Part shown: piece by piece, positions 1 to 18,330 of the stretch
How the letters are laid out: each line of letters opens with the position of its first letter
Position numbering within the stretch: position 1 is the first letter of the stretch
Made by a program: the position numbers and the translations under genes
The notes under the pieces: model-generated
What the model saw: only the letters and a program-made list of their open reading frames with translations
What the model was told of the DNA's origin: nothing
The model's database searches: none
DNA from: Alligator mississippiensis
Taxonomy: Eukaryota > Chordata > Crocodylia > Alligatoridae
Reading direction: 5' to 3'
Assembly (NCBI RefSeq): GCF_030867095.1
Contig: NC_081833.1
Coordinates: 75,893,395 to 75,957,394 of the forward strand
DNA length: 64,000 nt

Positions 1-2901
1 AGCTTCTCCAAGCCGGCTCGTTAATCCCCAGGGCTCAGCGCCTAATCCCTGCCCCGGGTAATCGACTCCCGCCCGGGGAGGGGGCTGGCACCTGCGGGGG
101 AGCAGGCAGCGGGCGCTTGTTCTGGGCCAGGTTTCGGGTGCTGGGGGCGGGGGGAGCAGACTGTGGGACAGTTAAGTCCCTCCGGCCTTCACCGATGGCT
201 CCGTAAGGCCGTCCCTGCTCCGTGCCTCAGTTTCCCCCGCGGCTGTCCTGCACCGGGCTGCCGACTTCCCTGCACGCCCTGGGCCGGCGGTAGGTGATAG
301 CAGAGGCAGGGCCGGCTGTGCCCTCCTGGGGGCCCTGGGCATGGGGCGGGGGGCTGCTGGCGGGGCGCCCTCCCCAGGAAACCGTCCTGTTGACTCAGAG
401 CTGGCAGGGAACGTGTGGTGTGTGGGAGGCCGCTCCATTCCTGGAAGCTGCCGCGCCTGCTGCCAGCACGGCTCCACGTGCGAAAACAGCGCGCCGTGCC
501 CTTGCTGCCGCGGGCGGGCTCCGGGGTGCCAGCCACCGCCCCCCCCGGCTTCCCCTGGCACCTCCGAGCCCTCCTGCCCGGGGGGAGCCGTGGCCTGCAG
601 GCTGCTGGTGCCCCCACGCCACCGCGGCATGGGCGGCATCCCCTGCCCGGTGCTGCGATGGGCACGGCGTGGCCGCCCGCCTGGCTCTGACGGAGCCGGG
701 CTGCTCGCTGGTGCTTCGGAGGGCTTTGCCGGGAGCCGGGGCGGCTGTGCCAAGGCTGCCTTGGAGGGAGCAGCCAGGGAGAGCAGGTGGCCGGTGCCAG
801 GCTCAGGCCCACGGCGTGGCTCCCCGGCTCTCCTGCGCGGACTGCCGATTTCACGCCCGGCTGGTTCTTCCGCTCCGGCTGGGTCCGACTTGGCGTGCCC
901 AGCTGCGTGCCACGGTGGCTTCCCGGGGAGGCCGGTTCGCTCCCTTGGGCCCTTGAGGGCGACCCCAGGGCTGTGCGTGGCCCTGCCCGGCCGCGCTGGT
1001 GCGGGCACCCCGGCCCCAGGCTGCGCGCACCCACCCGCGGGCGCTGGGCCGGGGGGCGGGGAGCCATGCCGAGCGAGCCCAGCTGAGCTGGCGCGGTGGC
1101 TTATCAGCGGTAATGTGTTCGGCCGCGATATCATTATCCCCTCTCCCTAAATCCGCTGCCTGCGTGGAGCTGGGAGGAGAGCGGGTGCACGCAGCTGCCA
1201 GGCAGCTCCGGGCTGCAAGCACCGCGGCGTCCCCAGTCCCCTGCCACCTTCACCCCGGGGACGTGGCTCTGAGCAGGGGGCGGCCGGCTGCAGGCTCGGG
1301 AGCCTGGCGCAGACACTGCCCCTCTCCCCGCCAAGGGCGCAGGGGCAGCACGAGGCAGGCAGGAGCCGGAGGCTGACGGGTGCAGCAGAAGGACGTGAGG
1401 ACACGGAGAGGGGCACGGGGCCAAGCCGGAGCGCTGCCCTGCTTCGGCTGGCAGCAGCCGGTCTGAGTTCCTGCAGCCCCTCGGGGCCGCTCTACCTTGC
1501 GCCGCGGCCGGAGAGCTGACGCTGCGTCTCCGCAGCCGGCCTCGCCTGCAGGACGCGTCTGCGCCGCGGGGAGCGATCCGGGAGGTGCCCCCAGCGCCCT
1601 TCGGGTCGCTAATGGCCTCTCGCTGCCTGCCAAGAGCTCTGCCTAATGGTGCTCTTTCCTGGCCGGCCCGGGCGAGCGTGGCGGGGAGCCAGCGTTCCCA
1701 CCGCGGCTGCAGCCAGGCGGGAGGTGGATTCACCCCGCGGGCGGAGATGCCCGCATCGCCTGCCCAGGATCCGGGAGGATGCACACGGGCGTTGTGGGGG
1801 CCGGGTGGGTCGGCTCTCTGGTTTGCTGCTGTCGCTGCCATCCGTGGCGTGAAAGCAGCATGTCATAGGCCCTGTACTGCCTGAGAAGAGTCTCCTTAAC
1901 CTTTAGGGTTTGGAGCAGGAGGGGATGAGTCCTGCTCCTGCCCCCGGAGAGCTGCGAGGGGCCGTAGTGCCCAGCGGGCGCTATGTAGGACTCCCCCCTC
2001 GCTGCCCTGGGTCTTGCATGGACTCGAGGTGCCGGGGATGCAGCCAATTCTGAGCAGCTGATTAATAACTCCCCGTCCGTTCAGGGGAGGAGAGGCTTCT
2101 GGTGGTCTCGTGGGAGAAGCACGCTGGCCTGAAGCCGGCAGCTTCGTGCCAGGTGCTGTGCCAGGAGCGTGGCCGTTGCATCTGTGCCCTGGTCCGTGCC
2201 AATCTCAGCACCGTGCCCCATGGCGAGATGCGTCTGCTTGGGCTCCACGCCACGATCCCCTTCCTTGACTTGCTGATGGAGGGGTCTGCACAGGGCCACG
2301 CGGCCTCCTGCCTACCCGGGGGGGAACAGGGTGCCCGGACCCAAGCAGGGGGCACGGCGTCAGTGCCGCCCTGCCAGAGCCAGGCACCAAGGACTGGGCA
2401 TCGGTGGCGCCCAGGCAAGACCAGGAGCGCTTCCCCGGCCCATTTGACTTGCCAGTAACCCAGGACTCTGGTCCGCAGCCCGTTCCTGGGGACCGGCAGC
2501 CCCGGCAGTGCTGCCCAGCCCGGTGCACGGCTGCTCTCTGGGTGCAGGGCGACCCCACGGCTTGGGTCACGACCATGATCCTGCAGCCGGTGCCCAGAGC
2601 ACGGCGCTGGCACGTGAGGTCCCCGTAGGCTGCAGCAGCAGGTGCCGGGGGGCTGGGGCCGAGTCCCACCGGTGGCCCAGGCTCCCTCCAGATGGGCAGC
2701 TCCCGGCGAGGTGTCAGGCTCGCCCCAGATCCCACTCTCCAGACACGGGCCACCCTCCTGCTCCCGGGACGGGGACTCCTTCTCTGGCCCCGCTGCGGCT
2801 GTCAGGGTGCGGCGTCCCCAGGAGATCTTCGTCCTGCCAGGCCGGGGGGCTGGCGCTGCCCCGGGTGGTGGGCGCAGGCCTTGAGTGCCCCCGCGTTGCA
2901 G
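1..2901 (+). other. CPNE7: CPNE7 intron upstream of first visible exon
   Basis: No coding exon could be supported here. The first CPNE7 exon seen starts at 2902 in the middle of the C2A domain, so roughly the first 58 residues must be encoded upstream. The stretch is very GC-rich, which removes stop codons and creates long spurious frames on both strands. It holds a short antisense MIR-like relic near 220-240 (GTGCCTCAGTTTCCCCC), three TAATC-type motifs at 21-63, and a small AT-rich island with GATA-like words near 1098-1140. Confidence 0.7.
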
Positions 2902-9222
<6,321 letters not shown>

Positions 9223-9890
9223 CCCCCAGCCCCTGCCCTCCCCGCCCCTGCCAGCGCCACTCGTCGTGTGATGGGAAGGGGACGCCAGAGCCAGTCGCGC
9301 CCGCTCGCTCGCCCCCTGCAACCCGTCGGGCGGGCCCGGGACCCTCGGAGATGGGGAGATGGGCTACGCCTCCCTGGCTCGTGGCCCGGCTCTGCTGGCA
9401 GGGGGGCGGCCGGAGCTCGGGGGCTGTGATGGGCACGGAGCCCCTTCCTGCCGGGGTGACACAGGCGAGGGCGGCTGCTCCGGGGCTGAGCGCTCGCACC
9501 CGCCCGCAGCCCGGCGGGGCTCCCCGTGGCCCCCAGGCAGCGTGGGGTCGGTGCAGGGCTGCCCTTGCTGCCCCACTCTGCCTCCGTGGTGCCCATCCCC
9601 GTGTGACCCAGCACTGTGCCAGCCCCCGGGCGCCGAGCCCGCCGTGCGGGGCAGCAGGGCCAGCGACGGTGTTGGCGGCGGAGGCCCCAGACCCCAGCCG
9701 TCCTCCTCCCTGCTCTCGTCCGTCTGTCCCCCCTCCCGGTGCCATGCATGCCGCTCGCCAGCTCCACGTGTGTCTGTGCCGTGCGTGGTCGTCTGTCGCC
9801 GTGGCCTTGTGTAAGCGTCTGCATGCCCGATCCGTCGTCCTTGATGTACGAGCGGGGCCACCCAATAAACGGCACGCTCCATTTTGCCCC
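9223..9890 (+). terminator. CPNE7: CPNE7 3' UTR and poly(A) signal
   Basis: After the TGA ending at 9222, GC-rich non-coding sequence runs to AATAAA at 9864-9869. It is followed by a T/G-rich downstream element (ATGTTTGTGCCTCTCCTTTT) just past the expected cleavage site near 9885. Confidence 0.85.
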
Positions 9891-11204
9891 ATGTTTGTGC
9901 CTCTCCTTTTGGGGAGGGTCTCGGCCCAGGCCCAGCGCCGCGCGGCTCGGCTCCAGCAGCACCAGGCTGCGTGGGCCGTCCCCGCGGGCACCCCGGGCAT
10001 CCCCCCTCTCTTCACCACGTGGCTACCTTGCTGCCGAGGCTGCAGATTTCGTCAAGGCAAATAGCCTCAGTGAGGCCCTGGGGTCCTCGTTAGCGGCCGC
10101 GCGCTCCGGCATTACAGGACGCCGTGCAGGGATTGAAAGCTGGTGGAGCGGCTACGGGGGGGCTTCGAGCCCGGTGCCCTCCTGCAGCAGCGGGGAAGAG
10201 GACGTCACCAGGCAGGTGCGGAGCAGGGCAAAGCAGGGGTCAGCACCACCCCATGCCCTGCAGGACGCCCAGCCGGGAGCACGGGGGGCTCTCTGTGCCC
10301 GCGGACGGTACCCAGCCCTGGTGGGACCCCGGCTGTGGGGCTGGGCCCTGGGAGACAGGCACTTGCTCCATCTAGCTCGTCCCAGGCGAGGCTGGAGGTG
10401 GGTCCTGCCAGGCACGTGGGGGCTCCTGGGCTGGTCCCGGATGGGGTCCCTGCGCCATCCTGCTGCACCCCCCTGCCCAAGGCTTCTGGAGCTGCCCCCG
10501 CCCCGCTGCCAGGGCATTACAGAAGAGCTGCCCGGGCTCCAGGCCCTCCTGCACACTTTGTAAGAGGTGGGATCACGTCCCAGCACTGCCGGCACGGGGC
10601 GGCAGGGGTATCTAACACGGGCACGTTGCCTTGGAGGTGCCAGCCCTTTGCACGAGGCTTCGTAGCAGCTGCCCCTTCACGTCCGGGGCACGGCCGCCTT
10701 CCCCGCTCCCTGGCCATGCGGGAGGAGAGCAGGCAGGGGTTCCCGGGGGCATGCGTGCCATTTGGCCAGCCGAGCCGTTGCGTGGGGTGGTGTCTGTGCC
10801 CAGGCGGCAGGGCAGCGCTCCCGGCCAGTGCCTCCTGCTGCAGCATCCGTCAGCTCTCCGGCCCCCCGCCAGCCTGGGCATCCCGGGTGGAGGAGCGGAC
10901 ACGTGGCCAGCGGCAGAGTCTGTGCCACCTGCGGGCCTCGGCGGTGCTGACGGCGCAGGGACGGCTCTCCTGGGGACCGTGCCTGGCACAAGGGCAGGCC
11001 AAGCCCTGGGCACAGAGGAGGCTGCGGCCAGCTGTGCTCCGGCAGGGAGGGGAGGACCGGTGCGTGGGAGGCAGAGCCCAGCTGGCCTCGGCGTCAGGGC
11101 AGGACCCCCGAGAGCCTGTCCTGGGCCGGGGCTGGGCCTGCCCGGGGCCCCGCACACGCGTTCCCCCTGCACGTGGTGACGAACATGTGCACGCGGCTCC
11201 CCGA

Positions 11205-11935
11205 CACACATGCACACACAGACTAGCACTCACTACACCCACTCCCTGCGCGCAGTCACAGCCCCAAACCCGGCACTGTGACACATCCGCTGTCTCCGTC
11301 TCTCTCACACGCACCTGTCTCCATTCACATGTGCCCACACACCCGGCACTGTCTCACACACACGCCCCCTGCACTCATTCACATGTATCCATGCATACAC
11401 ACATGGCGCTTGGTGATATGTGCACGCGCACATGCACACTGACCCCTTTGCAATCCTGTACATGTGCACCCAGCCCTCCGTTGCATGCATGCACACATGC
11501 ACCCCTGCAATAATTCACGTGCCACCCCCCCCGGCAGTCACACGTGCACGCACACATGCAGACCCCTGCAAGTATTCACATGTGTACATGCACACACACC
11601 CCTGCAGTCATTACCATGCACCCCCCCAACACTCACACACATCAACACACACACACACGGACCCCTTGCAATCATTCACACACACACATACCAAGCATTC
11701 AGTTACTTGTGCACATGCATGCACCCACCCCCCCCCATTGCAATCACTCACAGAGGCACACATGCGCACAAACCCCTCTGCAATCACTGATGTGTGCACA
11801 GGCGTACCTGACATTCAGTTGCATGCACACACATGCACACACATACACACATATGTGACTGGCTGTGTATGTTTACACACGTGTATGCAGACCCCTGCAA
11901 TAATTCACACGCGCACACACGCCCAGCACTCAGTC
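11205..11935 (+). repeat. CA-rich minisatellite with a recurring CCCCTGCAATCATTCACA-like core
   Basis: The stretch alternates ACACACATGCAC-type runs with a degenerate core of the form CCCCTGCAAT-NATTCAC. The core recurs irregularly, about every 50-110 bases (for example near 11447, 11503, 11564, 11602, 11663, 11737, 11778 and 11891). This is more structured than a simple (CA)n tract. It is non-coding; the open frames across it are repeat artefacts. Confidence 0.8.
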
Positions 11936-12920
11936 ACAGCCGTGCATCCACCCCGCCGTGTGCTCATCCCCACGTGCACGCATGACTCCCATGTCGTGCC
12001 CAGCTGCAGCTGCTCCACGAGCCCTGGGGCACTGCCCGCACCCCTGCCCACACCCTGCTGTGACACCGCATCTCCCCGTGCCCCTTCCAGCGGTGGGGCC
12101 GAGCAGGTGCTTCCCCCCCGTTGCACCAGCTGCTGCTCCGCCGGGAAGTCTCCCCACGGGGGGTGCCCAGGCCTGGCTCCCGTGCCAGCCGGGCCGTGGG
12201 CACGTGGCCCTGCGTGCATGGCGGAGAGGTGGGCGGCTGAGCCAGCAGAGCTCAACCCACCCCCCTCGGTGGCAATCACAGGCTGTTTCATCGCTGTACC
12301 AGCCCGGGAGCCCGCAGCACTGCAGCCCGGCGTTGCGGACCCGCGGAGAGGCCGAGGCCGGGCCCTGCAGCTGGGGGCACCCGCTTGCAGCACCCGGGAG
12401 CCCCCCAGCACCCAGGTCTTCAGCAGCAGGGGCAGCAACAAGGGGTGTCTTGTCTCCCCTTTGCATTCCCCTTCCCCAGCCACGGCCACAGGCATCCTGC
12501 ACGGCGGGGAAGTGGGCCAGGAGCTCCCCGGCTTGGCCCGTACCCAGGGCGGGTCACCGAAAGCCCCCGGCTCAGCCCGGCCCCCCATCGCCACGCCGCG
12601 GGGCCTGTGTCCAGATAATTGCTCCAGTTGTCCTGGCAGCAAACGGGGCTTGAAGCACTGCCGGGGAGACGTGCCACCCGCCGCAACGCCTGGCCCCTCT
12701 TCCCCTTGGAGGAGCCGGCTCGACCCAGGCCGGCGGGGCGGTGGAGCCCCCCAAACCCGCCCGTGCCCTGCCCAGCCGTGGGGTGCCCTGCGGGGCCAAG
12801 GCATGTGCTAGGGCGTGGGGCAGGGTGGGAGATGCACTGGGGGCAGGGGGGCCCGGAGCAGAAGGAGCGTCGCGGGGCCCGGTCGCCCCGGCGGTGCTTG
12901 TGCCGGCGCCCGCAGCCCCC

Positions 12921-12992
12921 GATCAATCCGTGTATTTATAGCTCCTGATTCATCTTCCTATAAAGAGAGATAATAGACGTCGCCATAGTAAC
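12921..12992. promoter_or_regulatory. Candidate conserved non-coding element with RFX X-box
   Basis: A sharp AT-rich island in very GC-rich surroundings. It holds a near-MEF2 word (GTATTTATAG), ATTCATCTTCCTATAAAG, AGATAATAG (GATA-like), and GTCGCCATAGTAAC at 12979-12992. The last fits the RFX X-box consensus (GTNNCC-AT-RGNAAC). Function is inferred from motif content only. Confidence 0.4.
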
Positions 12993-13384
12993 CCCCGCGC
13001 CGGAGGCATTTCATGCCGGAGCCTGGCCCTCCGCACCCCACGACGGGGCAGGCGCGAGGGGCCGGGGCTGCCCCCACCCCGCGGCAAGGGACCTCCGCAG
13101 CCTGTGCCCCCCGGGGCAGCCGCCCCCAGGAGCCGGGGAGGCAGCGTTATCCCCGCGCCCCGCCGTGGGGAAACTGAGGCACAGGAAACCCGGATGCCAC
13201 CGTGCTGGGAACGAGACCCCAGGAGTCCTGCCCCCCCGCTCTCTCCGCTGACCCCCAGGCCAGGGGCATGTCGTGGGCTGCTGGGCCCAGTAACTGCCCC
13301 TTCCTCGGGCCCTGCCGGGCTGGCACCAGGCTCAGAGGGGAGCCGGGCACTGGGGGAAGCCACTGCTGTGTGTGAGAGGCTGGG

Positions 13385-13915
13385 GGGAGCCGGGGAGGAG
13401 GCGTGCATGTGCGAGTCTGTGCGTGAGCACATGCGTGTGGGGGGGGTGGGGCTGTGCGTGTCTTGGGGCATGAGGAGGTGTGCAAGTGTGTGTGTGTGTG
13501 GGGGGGAGGGTTCGGGGGGGTGCACCTGTGTGTGTCTGTGCATGTGTGCATGTCTATGTGTGCACGTTAGGGGTGAGGGTGTGTGCACGTATGCAGACGC
13601 ACGTGTGCATATGCATGCATGTGTGGGGAGGGCAGGGGGGGTGCATGCGTGAGGCTGTGTGCATCTGTGCACTTATGTGTACATACAGTTGTGCAGGAGG
13701 GGGATGTGTGGGGGGGCAGCTCGGGGGGGGGTGCACCCGTGTGAGTCTGTGCATGAGTACGTGTGTGTGAGAGAGTTGGGGGTGAGGGTGTGTGCACGTC
13801 ATTGATACATGTGTGCATATGCACACGTGTGTGGGGAGGGCAGGGGGTGCACGCGTGAGGCTGTGTATGTGTGTGCATCGGTGTACATACAGGTGTGCAG
13901 GCGGGGGATGTGTGA
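13385..13915 (+). repeat. TG-rich higher-order tandem repeat, unit about 209 bp
   Basis: The segment starting near 13566 (GTTAGGGGTGAGGGTGTGTG) recurs near 13775 (GTTGGGGGTGAGGGTGTGTG). Both copies continue through GTGTGGGGAGGGCAGGGGG and GTGTACATACAG to GGGGGATGTGTG. A partial earlier unit begins near 13390. Embedded runs of alternating purine and pyrimidine, such as (TG)n near 13488-13500, could adopt Z-DNA. Confidence 0.8.
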
Positions 13916-14540
13916 GGAAGGCAGCAGCTGAGGATCAGGCCTTCCCCTCCCCACCCAGCCCAGGGGCAAGGCCACGCTCGGACCCTGCCTCTCCCTCAGG
14001 GCTACAGGGCACCCGCCGCCTGCTCCAGGCTTTCGGGGCTGGAGAGACTATGGGCTGGAGGGGCTGGGGCTGGGGCTGGCTGGAGAGAAGGCGAGTGATG
14101 GACGAATGAGCTCAGCCCAGCCGGGGCTGGTAATGGCCGGCGGCCCTCCAGGCAGAGCCGAGGTGTCTGGCTTTGCAGAGCTTCGCGGCTCACCGCAGCG
14201 GGGGCCGAAAGGAGCTTCCCCCCTCCTGCAGCTCCGTGCACCGGGGCTTTTATGCACCTTCCTCTGGTGCAAGCTGCCACCGGGCGGGCGCCCCCCTGCT
14301 CCTGCTGGGACTTAGGAGCACCGGAGCATCCTGGCGAGCGGCTCTTGGCCCTTTGCTCAGTTGGAGCCATCGCCCCACGTTTGGGTCAGGCTCAGCGTGG
14401 ACGGGGTGGCAGGGCACGGGTGAAAGGGTGCAGGATGCCAGGCAGCCATGTGGGAGGGTTTGCCCCTGGTGTTTTTTAGGAGCACCACGCCCGGGCTGGC
14501 TCCGGCAGGGCCAACAAGCAGCCACCTCCGTAAATAGAGC

Positions 14541-14640
14541 GGTGGTTTTCAACGGGGAGCCAGGGCACCCTGGGGCGCTGCCACGAGGCTCCAAGGGTGC
14601 CGCGAGGTACGGGGAGACGAGCAGAGACGTGCAAGCTCAA
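14541..14640 (+). repeat. Short interspersed-repeat relic
   Basis: The words GGTTTTCAACGGGGAGCCAG, GGCACCCTGGGGCGCTGCCA and GGGTGCCGCGAGG resemble the TTCTCAACCAGGGCACCGC motif that recurs near 50923 in this window. Both look like the ends of a degraded interspersed element, possibly a DNA transposon. The family is not resolved. Confidence 0.3.
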
Positions 14641-14877
14641 GCTCGGTCCTGCCCGGCCCCTCTGCAAGGGGGGGGCGCCGGCACCTCGTCTCTGAAACGG
14701 GCACATCCCAAAGGTTACGGGGGGCTCGAGTCCGAGCCCACGGTGACGAGGGGAGGCCTGGATGGCCGCGGGCCGTGTATGGGGTGGGTGGGCAGCTGGG
14801 GCGCAGGGCAGGGATGCGGAGCTGCATGAATGCGTGCAGAGGTGGCTGGGCAGCGGGAGGCGGATGCCTGCTCCAGC

Positions 14878-14908
14878 CTGCCCCTGCCCCTGCCCCTGCC
14901 CCTGCCCC
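14878..14908 (+). repeat. TGCCCC hexanucleotide repeat, about 5 copies
   Basis: Perfect TGCCCC units in tandem; the complementary strand is a run of GGGGCA with G-quadruplex potential. Confidence 0.85.
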
Positions 14909-17900
14909 GGGACGCTGCACTTCTCTGGACCAGCTCCCGCTCCGGAGTCGGGGCTCTCGTGAGTCAGCGACTGCCCGGTCCCTCGAAGGCAGCCCCATGC
15001 TGCGTCCCCCAGGGCAGCCCCTGTGCTGGGAGGAGGGTTGGCCCGGTGGTAATGGTGCCAGCCCGGATTTGGGGGGCTGGGGCTGGTTGGGAGGCATTGA
15101 TGGGGGCAGTAGGCTGCAAGAAGCACCTTGGAGATGATGGGGGGCATGACGGCTCTGCCCCCCTGGCTGTGGCGCTTCCCAGGGCAGACGCCAGCTTGTG
15201 CCAAGCGCTAAGTGGCAGATCGATGCTAAATGCATCTGGCTCAGAGCAGCCTCCAACGGCCCGGCTGCGGCACGTGGAGCGGAGCCGGGGAAGCAGGAGC
15301 ACGGACCTGCAGGAGCGCCAGCCCCTCTCCCTGCAAGCTCCCCGGGCTCAGGGGTGCGGGAGAAGCGATTGGGAAAAGGCTGCGGGGTCCCAGCTCTAAA
15401 TTAGACACTGGGCAAAGGGTACCTCGCTATCTAGCCCTGGAGCGAGAGACGAACCCGGTGTCCAAGTGGCGCGTGATCAGAGATGATCGAGCGCAGTCAC
15501 TTCTGCTACCGGCATCAGGGATTTGGGAGCCCTGGGAGGACGGGGGTGGTCTCCCGCCATGGGGTCCCAAGCGCATTTAATAGATGTCATCAGAGAAAGC
15601 AGCATGCAGAGACAAAGAGGGGTCTTGTACGTGGGCACCCCCCACAAGCCCTTCCAGCTTCGAGGCCTCTAGTGGAGACGATGGACCCCGGGTGCCCATG
15701 CCGGGGCGGTCTGCAGCAGGGTCCGGCAAAGCCTCGGGGCTTCCTGAGCATCAGGAACCCCCTGAAGCGTCTCATCCCCCCAGCTCGGCCATCGTGCACC
15801 GGGGAGGGGAGCGGACAGCTTGTCAGGACGAGCGGGATGCCCCATCGACCAGCAAAACCTGAACGATGCAGACCCACCTGCCCCCGGACAGAGCTGGCAA
15901 GCAGCCTTGCCCCGGCCCCAGCCGCCCGCGGGATTGCCGTTCCCGGCCTGAACCAGGCCAGCGACGAGTCTTCCTGCCTTGCAAGATCTAACGAGGAAGA
16001 TGAAAGCACGGCTCGTCAAGGCTCCCGCGAGGCCGCCTTCAGCGTCAGGGACACGTCGTGGGCGCTGACCACCACCTCCGGTGGCCGCGTGGCCGCTCCC
16101 GCTCCGCCCCGCCGGCGAGCAGATCAAACGGGCCGAGGCGCGTTCGGAAACCAGGCCGATCGCCCGGCCGGACTTGAAAGGCAACGCTTCTCCCGGTAGA
16201 TCAGAGGCCCGGTGCATGAGCTGGGCCCGAGAGCTTCAAGCGTGCGCGCGGCTCACGCCGGGGACCCTGCCTCTGCAGAACGAGGACTCGTGGCTGCCTT
16301 TCATCATGAGGAGAGCGGAGATGGGATTGCTTTCTTTCTGGGGCGGCTTTGAACAGAAATCATTTGGGGAGCCCCGCCGAGACTCGGCGGCAGCGGGCCT
16401 TCCCGCAGGAACACGACCGGCGTCCTTCCCGAGCGAGCACATGCCGCAAGGCGGGAGGACGGAGGCAGAAGGGCCCAGGCAAGGGCTCGGGGCTTGTCGC
16501 AATCAAAGGGAGCTTTGATGGCAAACGGGGCCGGAGGCAGGCCTCTGGGGTCCTCGCACAGGGGAGTGGGGGGCAGAGGCAGCTTGCTGCCACCGCGGCC
16601 ATCCCGGTTGGGTTGCGTCCCCGTCGGACCGAGCCGGCCCTCTGACCAAAGGCTTTCTCAGTCCACACGTGCCCAGAGCCAGGTTGTGTTTCCATGGCAG
16701 GAGTTTGAAAGGACCCGAACAATAGGAAGCCTGGTTTTTTGCAGAGACATTGCTGAGGAAGTGGGCGTGCGCCCGGGAAGTGGTGCCATTTGAGAGAGGA
16801 TGCTCTCAATCGCGCTTCAATAGGGAAGACGTCCGATTCAAACGCCTCTCTCCTGCCGCAGAGCGAGCTTTGAAGGGACGTGAAAGGAAGCTGCTTTCTG
16901 TGCGCCGGCTAGCGAAATAACGAGCCTGATCTCTCGGCTTCCAGCAGCTAGCAAGAAAGCAGGCAGGAAACTGCAGCCTCTCGTAATTGCTGCGTGGACC
17001 GCACGCCGCAAATCCCTGATGAATTGGAGCTGTCAGACAAGTGCCTTGAGAGAGGCAGCGCCTGTCCGACGGGTCCCTTGCACAGAGCGACGGCGCTCGC
17101 CGAGAGCCCCCGCTTCTCGCACGCGGCCCCACAGCTCTCCTGGGGCACGAGCTTTCTGGCCCAGGGTCTCAGACCCTGGCACGTTCGCCGGGCCCACGGC
17201 TGGTGCACTCCAGCAGCTTTTTGGACACTTACAGACGTCAGAAACTATGCTTGTGACTACTCCATGCCTGCCATCGCCCCGGTGTAAAGCAGGACCAGCC
17301 ACAGCGCCCAGTGCTGCCCAGTAACCTCCCAGCGGCTCTTGGAGCACTGCAAACGTTCGAGCTGGCAGGGACGTGCCCCTGCGAACAAGGGCAGCCGCAA
17401 CCCCTCCACACCAGCCCATCCCTTTCACACGGAGAGGCCGGGCAACGTCCAAGCTGGGAATGCATCAGGCCACGAAGGCAGCAGCAGAGGAGGAGGGAAA
17501 TGTCATCAGAAGGCGTCGAAGCCCGAGGCTGTAATGTAATGCATGGCGCTTCTCTAGCACCTTTGATAGAGCAAGTGCAGCCTCGGGCACCAGCCGGGCT
17601 CTGCAAGGTCCGGGGAATGAAGAGCTCGCTCCCTTTGCAGCGGGGGAGTGCGAAGCCTGGAGCGATTAAGTAACCCGCAGGCACAGGAAGCTTGTGTGGG
17701 TGCTGGGCGCGGGGCCAGGCTCCTGGAAGCCAGCCGTCTACCGCAGCTCAGCGCCCTTGTCCTTCCTCCTGAGATGCCCTTGCATTTCTTCCGCCCGGGC
17801 CGGCTGACGCCGAGAGCTCCTGCCCGCTCAGCCACGCTGCTCAGCGAACCATCCTCAACTGCCCGTCTCCACCCCGCCAAGGGGCACGGCCGCCAGCCCC

Positions 17901-18071
17901 CCGGTCACGGTCCGGCACCCCGGCCCTGCTCACGGCATCACTTAGTGCCTCGACAGGTCCCCGCCAGGTCTGCTGGAAATGGAAGACTTGGCTTCCAGCC
18001 CTGCGCTACGTTGGCCCTTTGCATAGCGGTATCTCACCCACGTAGCATCACAAGGCTTGCTTGCACGGCAG

Positions 18072-18182
18072 GAGGGCATAGAGGAGTCGAGCTGGAAGGG
18101 GCCTGTGGAGGTCATAATGTCCAACCCCTTCTCAGGGCAGGATCAGCCCTATCGGAGCCATCCGAGTGCTTGAATAGTCTAC
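18072..18182 (-). mobile_element. CR1 LINE, 3'-end fragment
   Basis: The stretch beginning GAGCTGGAAGGGGCCTGTGG and continuing GGTCATAATGTCCAACCCC is the usual antisense reading of a CR1 3' end. It is a short, heavily truncated copy with no coding part. Confidence 0.65.
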
Positions 18183-18330
18183 TGGCAGACTAGGTGCTTT
18201 GGGTGAACCTGATACCTTTGATTAGACCCACTAGCATAGTTGGAAGTAAAAGATATCGGATTTACCCAAAGAACCACGTCTGCCTATGTCCTTAGACCAA
18301 CACGGCGACAACCGACACCCCTGAATGATC
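18183..18330. repeat. Interspersed repeat with an internal inverted repeat
   Basis: TTTGGGTGAACCTGATACCT at 18198-18217 is near-complementary to AGATATCGGATTTACCCAAA at 18251-18270, giving a hairpin-like core. The flanking words (GTCCTTAGACCAACACGGCG, ACAACCGACACCCCTGAATG) look like a repeat found widely in crocodilian and turtle genomes. That attribution is from memory and unverified. Confidence 0.5.

Noticed and set aside
1-2901. Search for CPNE7 exon 1 and C2A start
   Set aside because: No stretch resembling the copine N-terminus (VELRVSC... DRDPLTKSDP type) with a phase-0 donor was found; the exon is probably upstream of the window.
10143-11513. 456-codon plus-strand frame
   Set aside because: Composition artefact in GC-rich spacer; no recognisable domain, splice logic or promoter.
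11420-12811. 463-codon plus-strand frame rich in His, Thr and Cys
   Set aside because: It is a translation of CA-type minisatellite sequence (HTHTHACTH patterns) followed by GC-rich DNA.
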